Assembly: GCA_026874595.1 (NCBI GenBank)
Contig: CM049314.1
Coordinates: 53,181,812-53,245,811, forward strand
DNA from: Sipunculus nudus
Lineage: Eukaryota; Annelida; Sipuncula; Golfingiida; Sipunculidae
Direction of reading: 5' to 3'
DNA length: 64,000 nucleotides
Below are positions 35,398 to 47,560 of this stretch, one piece after another. The notes below the pieces were generated by a model. It did no database searches, had not been told where the DNA came from, and worked only from the letters and a program-made list of their open reading frames with translations. Position 1 is the stretch's first letter. The number at the start of each line of letters is the position of its first letter. The position numbers were made by a program, and so were the translations under genes.

Positions 35398-35458
35398 ATG
35401 ACTAACACCGATAAGTCGAGTGGTAACTTTGTTCGACTGGGGAACACAGATCAAAGAG
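35398..35458 (+). CDS. Candidate short first exon (MTNTD...), unrecognised
   Basis: ATG at 35398 opens MTNTDKSSGNFVRLGNTDQR and ends at AGAG|GTAATG in phase 1, the same phase as the candidate at 31,493. The start MTNTD resembles MSNTD there. A third, weaker candidate (ATG 34886, ending AAAG|GTATGA at 34928) is also phase 1. Together they could be alternative first exons of one + strand gene, but no shared downstream exon was found. Confidence 0.15.
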
Positions 35459-36328
35459 GTAATGTAACTTTTTAATTAAACATATGTATTTATTACTCAG
35501 TTGTTTATCGTCACAACTATATTGGGATCGTACCCATATGACAAAAGATGAACTGCAACTGTCCTGATATTTCTTAAAGTTGCAGCTTATCATATTTTAG
35601 ATTCTTTTGCTCAAATTTATCCTTCCCTTACAATTGACAACCTGCTGACTGGTTTAGACCGCTGGGATCAATCATATACATACAGACCTAAAGAGGACTA
35701 GGCAATGAAGATGATCCAAGTTACTTTCATCCAATGTCAGTAATATATAGGTCATGAACCGACAATACTAGAATATGTTTGTTACATCAAGTCTTATTAC
35801 ATTTATAAAGGATTGATCTAATAAAAAATGCAAATCTTCCAAACATATCATCTCTACTTGACTTTCATACAGTATAATCGACGGATGCGCAATCAATAGG
35901 CACTACCGATATATCACTGATGTTACTGCAGCATGCATGTTTTGTTGATGTCAAGAATGTTTTTATAACACCGATCATAACGTTTTGTTTATTAAACTGA
36001 TAAGGTGTGGCGCCGAATGTATCCCGCTGGTATTGATAAACAGTTACCTATCTAATTGTACACAGATTATTCACTCACACTGAGTTCAATCTAAAGAACG
36101 AAGCTTAGATATAGGCAGTCCACAAAGCAATTCTGCTCGGCCCGTGTTATTCCTTTATTATCTCATTGACCTACTATATATGCCTACATGATAAAAATGT
36201 TATTTATTCTAACGATATTAATTTTCATACGTCTGTGTTATCAGCCGATAAAGCTGCTGATTTATTCCAAGTACACCTATAAATTGCATTTTACTTCAAT
36301 CTTCAATTAAAAAATTAAAAATTGTGTA

Positions 36329-36368
36329 AATATATATATATATATATATAATTATATATATATATATT
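36329..36368. repeat. (AT)n microsatellite
   Basis: About 40 bp of alternating AT with a single interruption (ATTATA). Confidence 0.95.
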
Positions 36369-36863
36369 TCTTAAAAAGATGGTATCGGATTTTCCGTCAC
36401 GAATGTTTTGTCCAGGCTATTAATTCAGTAACATCATTTTTCACGATATACATCCTCGTTAGTGCAGTAACTTTAATGTCCCTAATGTGATTTAGAATAA
36501 TTTTAGATTATTTGTTATACGATTACTTTAACGTGTAGACGTTTCACACCTTAAACTGTATTTCATTTTTTTTTATTTTGTAAAGTTCGAGTAAAATGCG
36601 AGTTCACTCATTTTTATGAATAAATTTTTCCTAGCAAAAAAGATGAACATATATTCAACGGAATCATATTGATAAAATAAATATACATGTATGGTAATGT
36701 ATATTTTAAAGCCCACTGCATGTTTATTAACAAATACTTTTTCTGAATAGAGTGCATGTATATTGCTTCCTCCGTTTTCACCGAAATAGAAAAAAGTTTC
36801 ATTTTCGGAATAAACAAAAAAACACATAACCATAAATGGAAGAAGAACGCCATATAATCCTAC

Positions 36864-37020
36864 CTGATTTGCCATAAAGATGTTTTCTAAACCTTGCAAA
36901 TAACTGGAAGGAACTCGATTTCCCACTTGCTCAAGTTCCTCGGTCTGTGTCCCGACTTCTTTATCGTCCGCCCGTTCCCGTGCTCTGCCGAGGGCTTTAA
37001 GTTAAATCTGGCCCCAGCAC
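36864..37020 (-). CDS. Candidate first exon on the minus strand, unrecognised
   Basis: On the minus strand an open frame from a TAA near 37,003 reads ALGRARERADDKEVGTQTEE, then LEQVGNRVPSSYLQGLENIF and MANQ, ending at AATCAG|GTAGGA (donor at 36863). Either the first coding exon starts at the ATG of MANQ (36873-36875) with the rest as 5' UTR, or this is an internal exon. The upstream side is the CpG-rich patch at 36.9-37.4 kb, which fits a promoter. No further exon is found to the left. Confidence 0.25.
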
Positions 37021-37420
37021 ACAAATACTACCGACCAGCCCACGTCATAACCCACGCTCCTCGCCGCTAAATGGACCCCGCCTGGCCCGGGGCGTGACGA
37101 CTTCTCAGGCGCTGTTTCGCTTGTGTGAGAGTTCGTAACAAGTCGGGCCTCAAGTCAAATTAACGCAGGCGGGGACGGCATTCTGGGAGTCTGGTGTTCC
37201 CGGCTTTGATAGAGCAAAGTGCTGGACTGAAGCTAGTTTCTTTGAAGACTCATGAGCACCGGGTTACTTTGATTCCACAAGCTAAGAACTCTAACTGCAA
37301 GTAACTTGTGTGCCGCGAGTCATCGTTATATTCATTACGTCATTGGTTTTTGTGGTGCTGCGGGCTACGTCATTTGTCAGCGCCCATGCTCGAGGGGTAA
37401 GCGACGGATCTCAGAAGTTT
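36930..37420. promoter_or_regulatory. CpG-rich, promoter-like patch
   Basis: A sharp rise in GC and CpG in AT-rich surroundings (for example CCCCGCCTGGCCCGGGGCGT near 37,078 and AGGCGGGGACGGC near 37,167). It lies directly upstream of the minus-strand exon candidate ending at 36,864. No TATA box is obvious. Confidence 0.4.
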
Positions 37421-37429
37421 TACAAGGAT

Positions 37430-38960
37430 CATATCCCATCTATCATACACTGATCATGTGACAGAAGAAACAATATTTGCAGCCTGCAGTGTCAATGATC
37501 ACATGGCTTTCCGAAGGGCCTATCAACTCTCTTTGATTTGTCACCAATAAGTCTGCACCCGGACTGATGGTCTGACGTTGTACTTCCGGTACAAGTGTGG
37601 CAGATTCCCTAACCAGGGCGTGTTTACGGTCAAACAAAGTCCGCTGACTCCATGGTCAGTTACCACAAATATGTAGACCCCCGTGAAAAATAAATGAAAA
37701 CGTAATGAGTCCATGCATTCAAGTGCATTAACAGGTATGTATTCAGGGCAGTTTCCATGGATTTGTCTCTTATGGTCCTTCTTTCGCCCTTAAGACAACG
37801 CATTACTGGAAAAGATATGATTTAAATCATTCTTCATCAGAACCTTTGATAGATATAATGGTGAGAGGAGCTGGATAATCTTTTGTAATATATAGGTGGT
37901 TTAATTACTATAATAGTGTCATTTCCATCCAATTTCCATTTTTTCGTGTGACCCATCTTTGTGCTTTGATCACGAACAAAGTCACAGAATATTACAACAC
38001 ATTCAAGACAGATTGTAAATAACGTTGTGCCTGATCAAGCTGATACTGAGAAGAGTCACATCTCCGAATTGCATAGTAATCTAACTTGCTGGATACTTGG
38101 CGGCAACAAGGAAAAAAGTGAAAAGGGACAGGCGGGATCTAACCTGATAAACGAGTCGGGCACCAGCTATCGGTCTGTCTGTCCGTCAAAGCAGAGGAGA
38201 ACAAACAAATGATTGTAAACAGGTGAATTTGGCGAAATGTAAAGGCCACCGAGGCTTACTGTGAATTCGTCCACTCACAAAACCAATGAAAGTTTGCTTC
38301 TCAATAATCAAATCAGATTATCAGGTTATTTATTGTTATTAAATATCTACCCTCATATCCTTGTACAACCTGGACATCTATGAGTTGTTAATTTTACATG
38401 TTGGAAGAATGGTTCATAAGTGGTGTCGTGAAAGCTTGAATCAGGCTTCTTATATTCGAGATCAAAATATACATTTCTGTCAAGTATAATTATAATTTCA
38501 TATATGTACGTTTCATCTTGTTCTTTCCTTAATTCATTTGTAAGCTGTGGTCTCTACTGTCTCAATGACCTTTTGCCAAAAGGGACCAAAAAATTGCAAA
38601 CATGTTCCATTCAGGTTCCAATTAAAACTCTAGAGATTCTCATAACTTCACAAACTTCATTATCAATGACCTTAAAATAAAACTTCTTTAAAGGAGAACT
38701 GTAACGATGTTTTTAGATACCTGTTTAATCAAAAACCGATGAGAGGCGGCTTTATTTACAACTGTGCAACATCAATTTTAAGGATATTTTGTATAAAGCT
38801 TAAAAATTAGAAAGCGTTCTGTTAATCGAGGCGGTATTCAGCCCGGGAACACCTCGGTTGAATCCGTTGGCTTCTATCCTCGGATGTACATAGTATAGGG
38901 GCCGCCATGGAAAGTATTCCGGCAAGACCAGGTCCGCGGACCGGATATTTTTCAGTTTTG
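37430..38960. other. No gene seen
   Basis: A 64-codon open frame on the minus strand (37,443-37,637) reads like protein in places but lacks a start ATG and splice sites. The rest is AT-rich and featureless to me. Confidence 0.4.
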
Positions 38961-38968
38961 TGACGTCA
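38961..38968. promoter_or_regulatory. Perfect CRE palindrome TGACGTCA
   Basis: An exact cAMP-response-element octamer in a GC-richer patch (38,820-38,990) that includes CGGTCCGCGG-like sequence. No gene start is evident beside it, so function is unknown. Confidence 0.3.
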
Positions 38969-39461
38969 TAGTTACCCTACCAGACACCACCCGGATTCAT
39001 TCTGGACAAGTGAGCATGCTGAGTGGGGGACGAAAGGCATCACTATGGTTTTCCACAATGGAAAAATTAATTATTAGCCCTTACCCGCATAAACTTAGTT
39101 TTTATCTTTAGATACCGGTACAGGCTGTAATATTTTGCACTGTGCATGAAATTAAGCTGTCCGACTTGAATAGGCCTATATGTTATTTAATAGCAGATGT
39201 GTCTGAATATTAATTCGACAGTACTTACAAATACGTCTGTAATTAGCGAAACAATGTTATGTCGCTTATAAATGTTAATTCTTTAACTGAAAAGAAAAAT
39301 TATGAAATTTTCTCATTATTGTGCCTTCCTTGTTCAAAACTGAATATGTTTATTGCAGGACGTTTTAATAAGATCTAAAGTATGTTTAATTAGCTTTGCG
39401 GTTTGCGTGACCGAGCATAATCTATAAATGAACATCACATATTTAGGGCCCAGCTGCAGGG

Positions 39462-39493
39462 GGCTAGCCAGGACTGAGGGAGGGGAGGGGGCC
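39462..39493. repeat. GCTAGCCAGGACTGAGGGAG repeat, copy 1
   Basis: About 32 bp nearly identical to 63,223-63,255 (GCGTAGCCAGGATCGAGGG, then AGGGGAGGGGGCC). The 63.2-kb copy is followed about 25 bp later by an (AT)n tract. It looks like the end of a dispersed transposon family. Confidence 0.7.
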
Positions 39494-39499
39494 ATGATC

Positions 39500-39613
39500 A
39501 GTGGCGGAGTCAGAAATTCGAAAACGGGGGGGGGGGGGGGGGGGGCGGGGGTAGGGGCGCTAATATGCATGTCTGGGTACTATGAAAACAGTTATATATA
39601 CGTGTATATGCAC

Positions 39614-39661
<48 letters not shown>

Positions 39662-40413
39662 CTATTATTAATAATTTTATTATTACTATACGTTATATAT
39701 TTTAGTGTAAGAAAATATGATTTTATTTTTATTTTCAATTATGAACCATGGTTTCATTCAGTTTAGTTACAGGTACGTGGAGAGGGTATGGGAGGGGGTA
39801 TCCCCCTCCCACATTGGGAAATTTTTGAATATGCAATGTAAAGAGGACAATTTGAGGCAATTTTCACAAAGAAAAGGATTTCCTGTTCCTGAAAAACTGT
39901 TCCCTTATGTCTTTGTGTTATGTAGTCAAACTGTTAAGAGGTTCAATATTTAATATTTATATTTCTTCAAAATTAGGATATAAAATTTCCATCGTTTTCA
40001 AACACGTCAATGGCGCAAAGGTGATGCTCGGAGTGAAATAACTGATATGTTGAAGTCTTATGTTAAACTTAGCATTTTACCGGCTTTCGTGGTCTCGACA
40101 GCACACAGGACTCCTAAGAGCACAGACCGCGAGTTCGGTATCACCAGAGCCGGGATTGTCGACCAGGGCCCGGTGCTCTGCAGTTGTTCTGCAGCTGTTC
40201 ATAAATATCCTTATACTCAACTAATAAATTTGAAAGTAATGAACTGCGGATAACTTTAATAAAATTTAATTGATAAATAATAAAATGATATGAAAAACGA
40301 AAATTATTCAAGCAAAATTGGGAAATTAGATAAAATGAGAGATATTGCAGCTCAACGGGGGGGGGGGGGGGGGGGGGGCGCGCGCTGAAGGCGCCCCCTC
40401 TGGATCCGCCACT
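39500..40413. mobile_element. TIR-bounded element, AGTGGCGGATCCAGA ends, G-runs inside
   Basis: AGTGGCGGAGTCAGA (39500-39514) is inverted as TCTGGATCCGCCACT (40399-40413), 13 of 15 matching. Just inside each end is a G-run (20 G at 39526-39545; 22 G at 40357-40378). No flanking target duplication is evident. The TIR resembles those of hAT-like MITEs. The middle holds an (AT)n tract (39615-39658) and no transposase. Confidence 0.45.
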
Positions 40414-40452
40414 TTTAGCAAAGGTAATTTAATACATAAAATTGTATATATG

Positions 40453-40456
<4 letters not shown>

Positions 40457-40493
<37 letters not shown>

Positions 40494-40523
40494 AATACAT
40501 AAATACATAAAATTGTATGTATG

Positions 40524-40574
<51 letters not shown>
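40457..40574. repeat. Two (AT)n microsatellites with a TACATAAA spacer
   Basis: Alternating AT at 40457-40490 and 40528-40574, separated by ACATAAATACATAAATAC and TATGTATGTATG. The two tracts may be one expanded array split by a short insert. Confidence 0.95.
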
Positions 40575-40599
40575 TAGTATTAGATTAAATGAAATTCTG

Positions 40600-40720
40600 A
40601 AAGGACGGCGAGTGCTGGATGCGACCGGGAAGGGGGGGGGGGCATGGCCCCCTGCGGCCCCCCCCCCCGCCCCCGGCTACGCCCCCGCCAGCTGGAAAAA
40701 GCGGGTGCCCTTTAGTAATC
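40600..40720. repeat. G/C-homopolymer-rich element end
   Basis: GGGAAGGGGGGGGGGCATGG faces CCCCCCCCCGCCCCCGGCTA and CGCCCCCGCCAGCTGG within 70 bp, an inverted arrangement typical of the termini of non-autonomous DNA elements. No second end was found. Confidence 0.35.
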
Positions 40721-41095
40721 ACACTGTCCGTCTGTCCGTCCACAAATTTGTTTCGGGACGATAACTCCAGTTTGGATGGATATGTGGATTTCAAACATGG
40801 ACATGTGGATTTCAAAGCCCAGCAATAAAGCACGAACCCTATTGATTTTGGGATCATCAGGTCAAAGGTCACAGGACCCACCTCTTTAAAAATTGGCATC
40901 CCAGACCTTCCATCTAGCATCACTCGGCCCACATTGGAAGTCTTTGGGTCTTCTGCGGGAACCTTCCTGACCTGCCAGTATCCTAGTTTGCTGAAGCAAT
41001 GGTGAATATAATTTAAAAGAAAGACTGGACCATAATTATAGATGACTATATTACATCTATCTCATATGGCGATGGATATTTCGCATATGTACGTC

Positions 41096-41200
<105 letters not shown>

Positions 41201-41333
41201 CGAATAAAAAATCGTTACAATCCACCTTTAAATTTTTAATAAATGTATGACTGCACATCTAATATCTTCACTTTCATCTAATTTATCTAATATTTCATCT
41301 AATATTTGCATAAATATGAATATTGTTACGGAA

Positions 41334-42217
41334 CTAATAATAACAGATCACTTAGTCGTGACGAGCATAAATATTGTTACGGAGATAAAAAAAAATTAGA
41401 TTCTGTAACTCTAGGCAGCGTGAAATGTCTAGGGGGAATGAATAAAGAAGTGTGTGTTTTTTTTTGTGAACAAATAATTATAAGTTATTCTTAAAACAAT
41501 CCCAACAATAAAATACACTTTATCAATACAAATATACAGTATAACAACAGTATAACAGTAAATCAATACAATTTCACATTATAACCGATAAAGTGTACAG
41601 TACCAGAGTGTCCGGATCCTAGGCTTTGATTCTGGATACCACCACTGTCACAGCTCAACAAATCCTTTAAAACATATAATCCACGTGAACAGTTCACGTA
41701 AATCATTCAGAGACTAATAGTCTAATGTAATCTCGAAAACAATCTGTTGTAATACAAAAGTGAAGTTCTGCTAATAATCCCAAAGGCAAACTGAAGATTA
41801 TAAAATTTGTTACAAATTTCAAAGAATATCTTTAAGTTCTGCTATCATCGGAAAGGTACCAAATCTTACTCACACACTTCCGTGTCCGCTGGAATTATTT
41901 CTCTTTCCTCCCCTCGGCTCTAAACACAGCCCCTATTTATTACTTTTTCACCCAAAGCCTAGAAACTTCTCTTTCACGAACATCCCAAAGAACACAACAA
42001 GACAAGCGCTCATAGAGCGCGAACAGCCCAGAAAATTCCAGAGTAGCACGACAGCGAGCGCTGTGTTTACACGCCAGGGTTCAACCAGTACAGGTTACAC
42101 CGAGCGCTGTGTCTCTACACGCCACAGCAACGCTCGATGCCTGCGCTACACGAATCAGAATGTCAACGCCAAACAAATCAGATACACAACAACACTATAA
42201 AACAGATACATGTAACA
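41334..42217 (-). mobile_element. Solo-LTR-like element, TG...CA ends, ATAT target duplication
   Basis: Read on the minus strand it starts TGTTACATGTATCTG (42217) and ends CTCCGTAACA or TTCCGTAACA, giving a short inverted TGTTAC/GTAACA pair. The flanks are ATAT on both sides (41330-41333 and 42218-42221). The left end is repeated 41 bp further in (TGTTAC at 41375, also preceded by ATAT), so the true end could be either. The middle has a TATA-like ATAAATAGGGGC on the minus strand (near 41,935), as an LTR promoter would. No internal retrotransposon genes adjoin it. Confidence 0.4.
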
Positions 42218-42249
42218 ATATTCATGACTCCTCACCGTGACAGCATATT

Positions 42250-42620
42250 TCACCATCTGCATTTTAAAGGTCCTGTTAAGACAGTGAAATAACCATAAGT
42301 AAGCAGTTCCTTCGAGAGCTTTCCTCAAAATGCATATTGGTCCTGGAAAATTTTGCCTGTTGCTCCACCTATTTTCCTTTGGATTTTAATTTTATTATTT
42401 TATTAAGATAATTTGCATAGTTTGTATAAATTTGCATAATTAAGAAGGTCAGTTTTAATCAGCCTATAAGTTATAATCAGGTTAATAATTATTGTTATAA
42501 TCAATTAAAAAAATAATCTATGCAAGTGTTTTTAGTTTCTATTCTACTATGTTAAAATTAATTGCACATTGAATATGAAACTTAATTCATCCATAATGTT
42601 TAGGGAAATTCTTGAATATT
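42250..42620. repeat. Diverged duplicate, copy 1
   Basis: Shares the order GTTAAGACAG, AAGTAAGC, CTTTCCTCAAAA, ATAATTTGCATAGTT and GGGAAATTCTTG with 43,560-43,890. The two are far apart in identity. The SINE at 42.9-43.2 kb lies between them. Confidence 0.5.
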
Positions 42621-42920
42621 CCTTGTATGAATTCTAAGCCACACCGGCTTTCATTTCAGCATGCTGATTGATTGCGATAGGTCTTTCCGTCTGGCAATCC
42701 CTCTGGCCATTAGCATGCAGTGCACATCGTAACCATGCTATTTCATTATAGATTATGAAAGTTTTTTTTAAATTTTTTTTGGTGGAGGTAACCGCCTCCA
42801 TTTTTTAATGCTGACTTATCTAATTCTTAACCTAAGTATGTACAACTGCAGAGTTTCGATTTCGGTTTGGGACTACTTGACAGGGCGGTAGCACTCGCTT
42901 CCTATCATTTTTTTATTTTG

Positions 42921-43168
42921 TATCCTGGTGTCACCCAGGCCCGGTGTCTACCGCACCTGCGGGTCCTGGGTGTGTAATCATCCCCATTGCTGGGTCATAA
43001 CATCGAGGAACCCCGCCCCCCAAAGACGCACTCGTGTGTGAGTGATACACGGCTGTGGGACAGAGCATTCCCCGACCGTGAAAAACCTCACCGCCTCGGC
43101 TGAGATTGGAACCCACGATCTCCCGGCATTAAGTCCTGCGCTCTACCCCTGAGCCACAGAAGCCGGTT
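42921..43168 (-). mobile_element. tRNA-derived SINE
   Basis: The minus strand begins with a tRNA-like head, GGCTTCTGTGGCTCAGGGGT then AGAGCGCAGGACTTAATGCC. It has an A-box (TGGCTCAGGGG, 43146-43156) and a B-box (GGGTTCCAATC, 43104-43114) about 32 bp apart, the spacing of an RNA polymerase III promoter. A body of about 170 bp follows (TCGGGGAATGCTCTGTCCCA, then CACCCAGGACCCGCAGGTGC) and an A-rich tail (AAAATAAAAAAATGATA). The acceptor stem does not pair, so this is not a tRNA gene. Target duplications are not clear. Confidence 0.75.
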
Positions 43169-43559
43169 ATGAAAGTTGCTGAATCAAAATATGCTGTATG
43201 CCCAACTGGAATAGAGCCAAAATTGCCTTGAAATTGATGGTTTCCATGGCAACATAGGCTAATTTTACAATAATGCTAATGTTTATAGAAATAGTTATAA
43301 CTTTAATAAAAGTAAAAAAAAATGCAGCAAATTAAAATGTTTTCCCTTAAATTACATATAAAAGCATTTCTTTTGTAAAAAAAAATAAATATTAAAACAT
43401 TTGAATTTCCCCTTCATTCAAGATATAACCTCCCTCAGCTTAGAATGTATTGCGATAAATGGGCACATTATTCTAGAAACATATTCACCATTGTCACTAC
43501 CAATTTATATTTACATATTGATGAGTTTTCATGACTCCATGCCGTAACATAATTTGTCT

Positions 43560-43890
43560 TCATCTTTATGTTACAGGTTATATTAAGACAGGGTTATATT
43601 TATAAGTAAGCCTTCCTCAAAAGATATAAACTACACATGAAGTGTTTTACCTCTAGATCAAAATTTAATTATTATGAGGATTTGTTTTTTCATTTCTGTT
43701 AAATAATTAGCATATTTCTGCATAACTGGCTATCAATTACAATCAGTTAAAAATCATATTTGTTATCATTTTAAAGCAAAAGATAATTTTCATCAAGCGT
43801 TTTAAATGTCTATTCCCCTAAGGTTAATTGAACTGTGTTATAAAATGTCGAATGGTATGGATCCATAAAAGTATAGGGAAATTCTTGTAA
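43560..43890. repeat. Diverged duplicate, copy 2
   Basis: Partner of 42,250-42,620; see that entry for the shared phrases. Both end at GGGAAATTCTTG followed by AT-rich sequence. Confidence 0.5.
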
Positions 43891-43894
43891 CTAA

Positions 43895-45308
43895 TTGAAA
43901 CTTCTAGTATACAATACTCACATCACGTTTGATCAATCTATTATACAGCATTACGTACCGGGGTTAGTGCTTAATGAGTTCCTAACATCTCATAGACAAA
44001 GCTCTCTTCTAGAATGGGTGTTCCTTCAGGTCCAGTCGATACATTTCTTGCGGCAGGCATTGCGGATTGACAAAGACATGACTTGAAATAAATAAGTAAT
44101 GTTTTAATTTGAAAATGAATCTGTCATTGAATGTTGTGGAGAAATGTTGGACTATTTTTTACATTTTCTTCATCATGACATGGTTGCCGGGATACTGATT
44201 CTCGACCGTCAATGAGCAAAGAGACTGTTGGGAGAAGCTATTAGACTCCGAACCCACACTCGTAGACCTACCTGTCTGCCTTATGATCTGTTAGTACTTT
44301 CCTGTAATGATTGGAAAGACTGACAGATACCATATGTGCACGTGCTACATATCAGACTTGGGATGCGCATACTTAAAGCAGGGCGCAGCGACAAGTAAAA
44401 TGTCACTTTTTATTTCAACACTGTTCTGTCGCCAGAGTTTCAAACGATAATTGTCTTATTTACTCTTGAAAATAAAACCAGTCTCGGAAATGTGAACGGA
44501 AATTCATTAAAGGAAAATTATTCTGGTCGAAGTCGATCACAAGAACGAGAAGACTGTTGTCATTACATGTCAGTATCCTGTAAAATCTCAACTTTCCCAT
44601 GGATCATATAACAATTACACCTTAGATCACTACCACTGCGAAAAATCTTTTTTTTTTAAGAAATGAAGACTGAAAAAGGTTATGATAGGATGATATCCTG
44701 GCTTTATTTTAAACATGGAAGTTTGCAATTAAAAAAAATGAACAAACAAGACAACATACTTTTACTTTTATTTATTTACCCCTTTTCAGATTTATGCATC
44801 ACCAAGTCAGCATGGCGTTTGTTAAACCTTGGAGACCTCAAGAATTTCAGAATTCAAGAATTTCTAATTAGTTAAAAAAATCAAATCAATTATACGTTCT
44901 TGCTTCTTGCATTATGTATTATAGAAACATGATAAATAGCTATCGCGATAAAGGATGAAGCTGACTGGCATTGCCAGCCTGCATGATTAATGTCTCTCCT
45001 TAATCATTTATATGTAATACGGTTACAACATTGACAAATCATTATTGAAAGATGGGGTTTTAAAACTGAAACTGAACTAAATATTTACATTAAACAACTT
45101 CAAGGTAAAAGATTTACTTTCCTTTATTATTGCCCATTTATAGATAAATTTGGTTTAATCTGCTAATAGGAATATATTATTTTATCTTGCTGAATTGTAT
45201 AGGATTTTATTCATTTTACTTAGACACTTCGACAGTTTTACCCCTTTCATAAAAAAGTGTCCGTCTAAGAGATCCATGTACACTGAAAATTCCTGTCTTT
45301 CTTAATAT
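43895..45308. other. No gene seen
   Basis: AT-rich. ORFs of 60-78 codons occur on the + strand but have no motif I recognise and no good splice context. Confidence 0.5.
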
Positions 45309-45312
45309 CCAT

Positions 45313-45385
45313 GGCCATGGTTATGTGGTGTATATATACGTGTTAATCATGTAGTATAATATAGATATACCAGCTGACGGCCATG
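45313..45385 (+). repeat. Single 66-bp satellite unit (founder-like)
   Basis: One unit, GGCCATGGTTATGTGGTGTA through GTATAATATAGATATACCAG and CTGACGGCCATG, identical in type to the large array that starts at 49,985. It ends directly at the 5' side of the Helitron-like copy at 45,386. Confidence 0.9.
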
Positions 45386-46142
45386 CAACGACAATGCAAT
45401 GAACCAAGGCTGAGGTTGTTTCTTTGCTAAATGCTTTCATCGAAATATATCAACCTGCTTCTGTTTATCTGGGAGAGTTGTCAATTTTGCATCAGACCTG
45501 CTTATTCCATGACAATTTACATTATTTAAACCAAAAATTTAATACTGTTGGAATATATTTTTCCGGGCCTATTTTTTTAACATCGGCACCTAAACGTTTC
45601 GCGTACAAGAGACTTCAACGACATATGCATGTGTATACAAATAACGCATGTGTCTGTTAACATGCCTTAGACTATACCCTCAACTGACTACACTGAATAA
45701 ATATCGTGTTTTACGATGTCGCCTGAGCTTCAACTAATACAAAGCATCTTTCATATTATTTCCCGGTAAATGCTTCTTTATGCAATCGTTAAATCTACGA
45801 TATTTCCTAAGCAATGTATCTGTCGGACCTATGTTGTTTATCGAAAAAAAACTTCACACTTAAAAATTCGTACACCCTGTATATGCCTCACGTCTCTTTC
45901 CAAAATTTATTTTTTTGGTGTGATTTCTGGAATAGAATAATTTTTTTTCTATGTTGATACTTTGGGGGAGGGTGTTCCTGGAGAATTCTAGCAGAAGTAA
46001 TCTTTATATCATATAAGTGAAACACATGACAAAAGTTCCTGCAAAAACCTCAGGATAAAAAATATGCGTCGTTTAGTTCCTATCAGCTCATTACAAAAAT
46101 ATGCATCAGATAGAGCCGTGGATTTTCCACGGGAGCAGCTAG
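45386..46142 (+). mobile_element. Helitron-like element (family 4), intact 3' hairpin
   Basis: The 3' terminus is textbook for a rolling-circle element: a perfect 6-bp stem CCGTGG-ATTTT-CCACGG (46116-46132), GAGCAG, then CTAG (46139-46142) and T. The body has no ORF of note. A second copy, split in two, is at 47,689-47,972 and 49,555-49,984. The 5' end is placed where homology between copies begins (ACAATGCAATGAACC) and may be a few bases off. Confidence 0.65.
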
Positions 46143-46354
46143 TCTATATAATTAATACGGAGTTGGGTTTTTTCTAGACCACGGTTTACCTGCTTCCATT
46201 CTGATTTGACTCTCCTTATTTGGCAGACGCATCGGTGGTTTGCTCTTCTATGACAAGTTTAATTATAAGCTGAATAATTTATAATTTTAATATTTCAGCA
46301 TTAGATGCCCCTATTTCTTTTGTGCTGCAATGTCCTCCACGCCTGTGACGCTTT

Positions 46355-47560
46355 TTTAGGAGGCGCCTCGGGGATTTTCACTGGCCTGTTAAGACCGTGG
46401 CCAGAGCGCATATCCTGCCCAAAAGGCATTTCCGTGCAATACGCGGCCACGCGGGTCCACTATAATCCCGATTGATCCCCCATATCCATTGTAACGCCTC
46501 TAAAGGAATTTTCTCTCTCAAAAGGACCTAAAGGTTTTTAATCCAAAAACCACATGACTCCAACTTCAATGCGAGGGCTTTTCAGTTTGGTCAACACTGG
46601 GCACTGAGTCCAGTGATGTGACCACCGTTTGACAATTTTTTTATGGGTTACAGGTATGTTGATTCTTATACATTCAAAAATGTCTTTTCATGATAACCAT
46701 GGTTTCAAAAATTCGGCCAAGTCATGTGTTTTATGAAATTTTTTTTTCATAAAGAAGCCGACAACTTAATTATCATTCGGGTTGGGTATGTGGGTTCTTG
46801 GGGTGGGAGGGGGGGGGGGGTTCACATATATTTGTTAATATATGTTGTCTGTAGGGTCGGTGAAACATGAAAAAAATATCACCCGTACATCTTTAAACTG
46901 ATAACCAACTAGAATCTGTAGTCAGGGCGTACATACCTCCACCAGAATCTTCTTTTATATCAGTCATGTGTTCACGTGTATGCATTTCATGTATGAACAC
47001 CGTCATGCTTCAGTAACCCGAGTTCACCTTGCGAGTGGCAGAACAAATATATACGAATAGGTGGCTTCCACACGGGGACAAAGGAATGGTCCTTTGTCAT
47101 AATGGTTTATAAGAAAATATATATTGTGGTGATTCTTATAACCTCCAAAATGAAATGGACTATTGATATGTCTTTACCCTAACCCTCTACAAATGTTCAG
47201 CAAAACATTTTTCGCCTATCACGCTTTTTTTAGGAGGCGACCTGTAATCCCCACTGAACCCGATTTCCTTTATATTGCCTGTTAAGAAATTTTACTCTGT
47301 CAAAAGGAAGTAAAGATTTTAAATACAAGCGCGCAACACGTCCACATGAACCTTTTAATAGGGAGCACTTTTCCGTTGAGTGGACACAAAGAGCTAAGAC
47401 CCTTTACACGATTAAAGTTTGGCACGTTTTATGTAAAACATTGTCATGGTTCAGAAACACGGGTTCACCCGGCGAGTGGCAGAACAACTGCATACGAATG
47501 GGCGGCTTCTACTCGGGGACAAAGGAATAGCCCCTTTGTGGTATTGTGATTATGGCACAT
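46355..47560. repeat. Diverged duplicated block between Helitron-like copies
   Basis: Phrases in 46,357-47,105 (TTTTTTAGGAGGCG, TGGCCTGTTAAG, a CTCAAAAGGACCTAAAG block, GCGAGTGGCAGAACAA, ACGGGGACAAAGGAAT) recur in the same order at 47,227-47,530 in shortened form. The second copy lacks about 450 bp of the first. Confidence 0.65.

Noticed and set aside
37443-37637. 64-codon minus-strand ORF with protein-like composition
   Set aside because: It begins at a non-ATG codon right after a stop, lacks clear splice sites, and shows no recognisable motif.
39428-39766. 112-codon ORF with poly-Gly and YIYI runs
   Set aside because: It is translated from a G-run and an (AT)n microsatellite.
40047-40253. 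68-codon ORF near the TIR-bounded element
   Set aside because: No transposase-like motif, and it is not preserved in any other copy in the window.
43080-43168. tRNA gene on the minus strand
   Set aside because: A- and B-boxes are present, but the acceptor stem does not pair and a body and A-rich tail follow, so it is a SINE.
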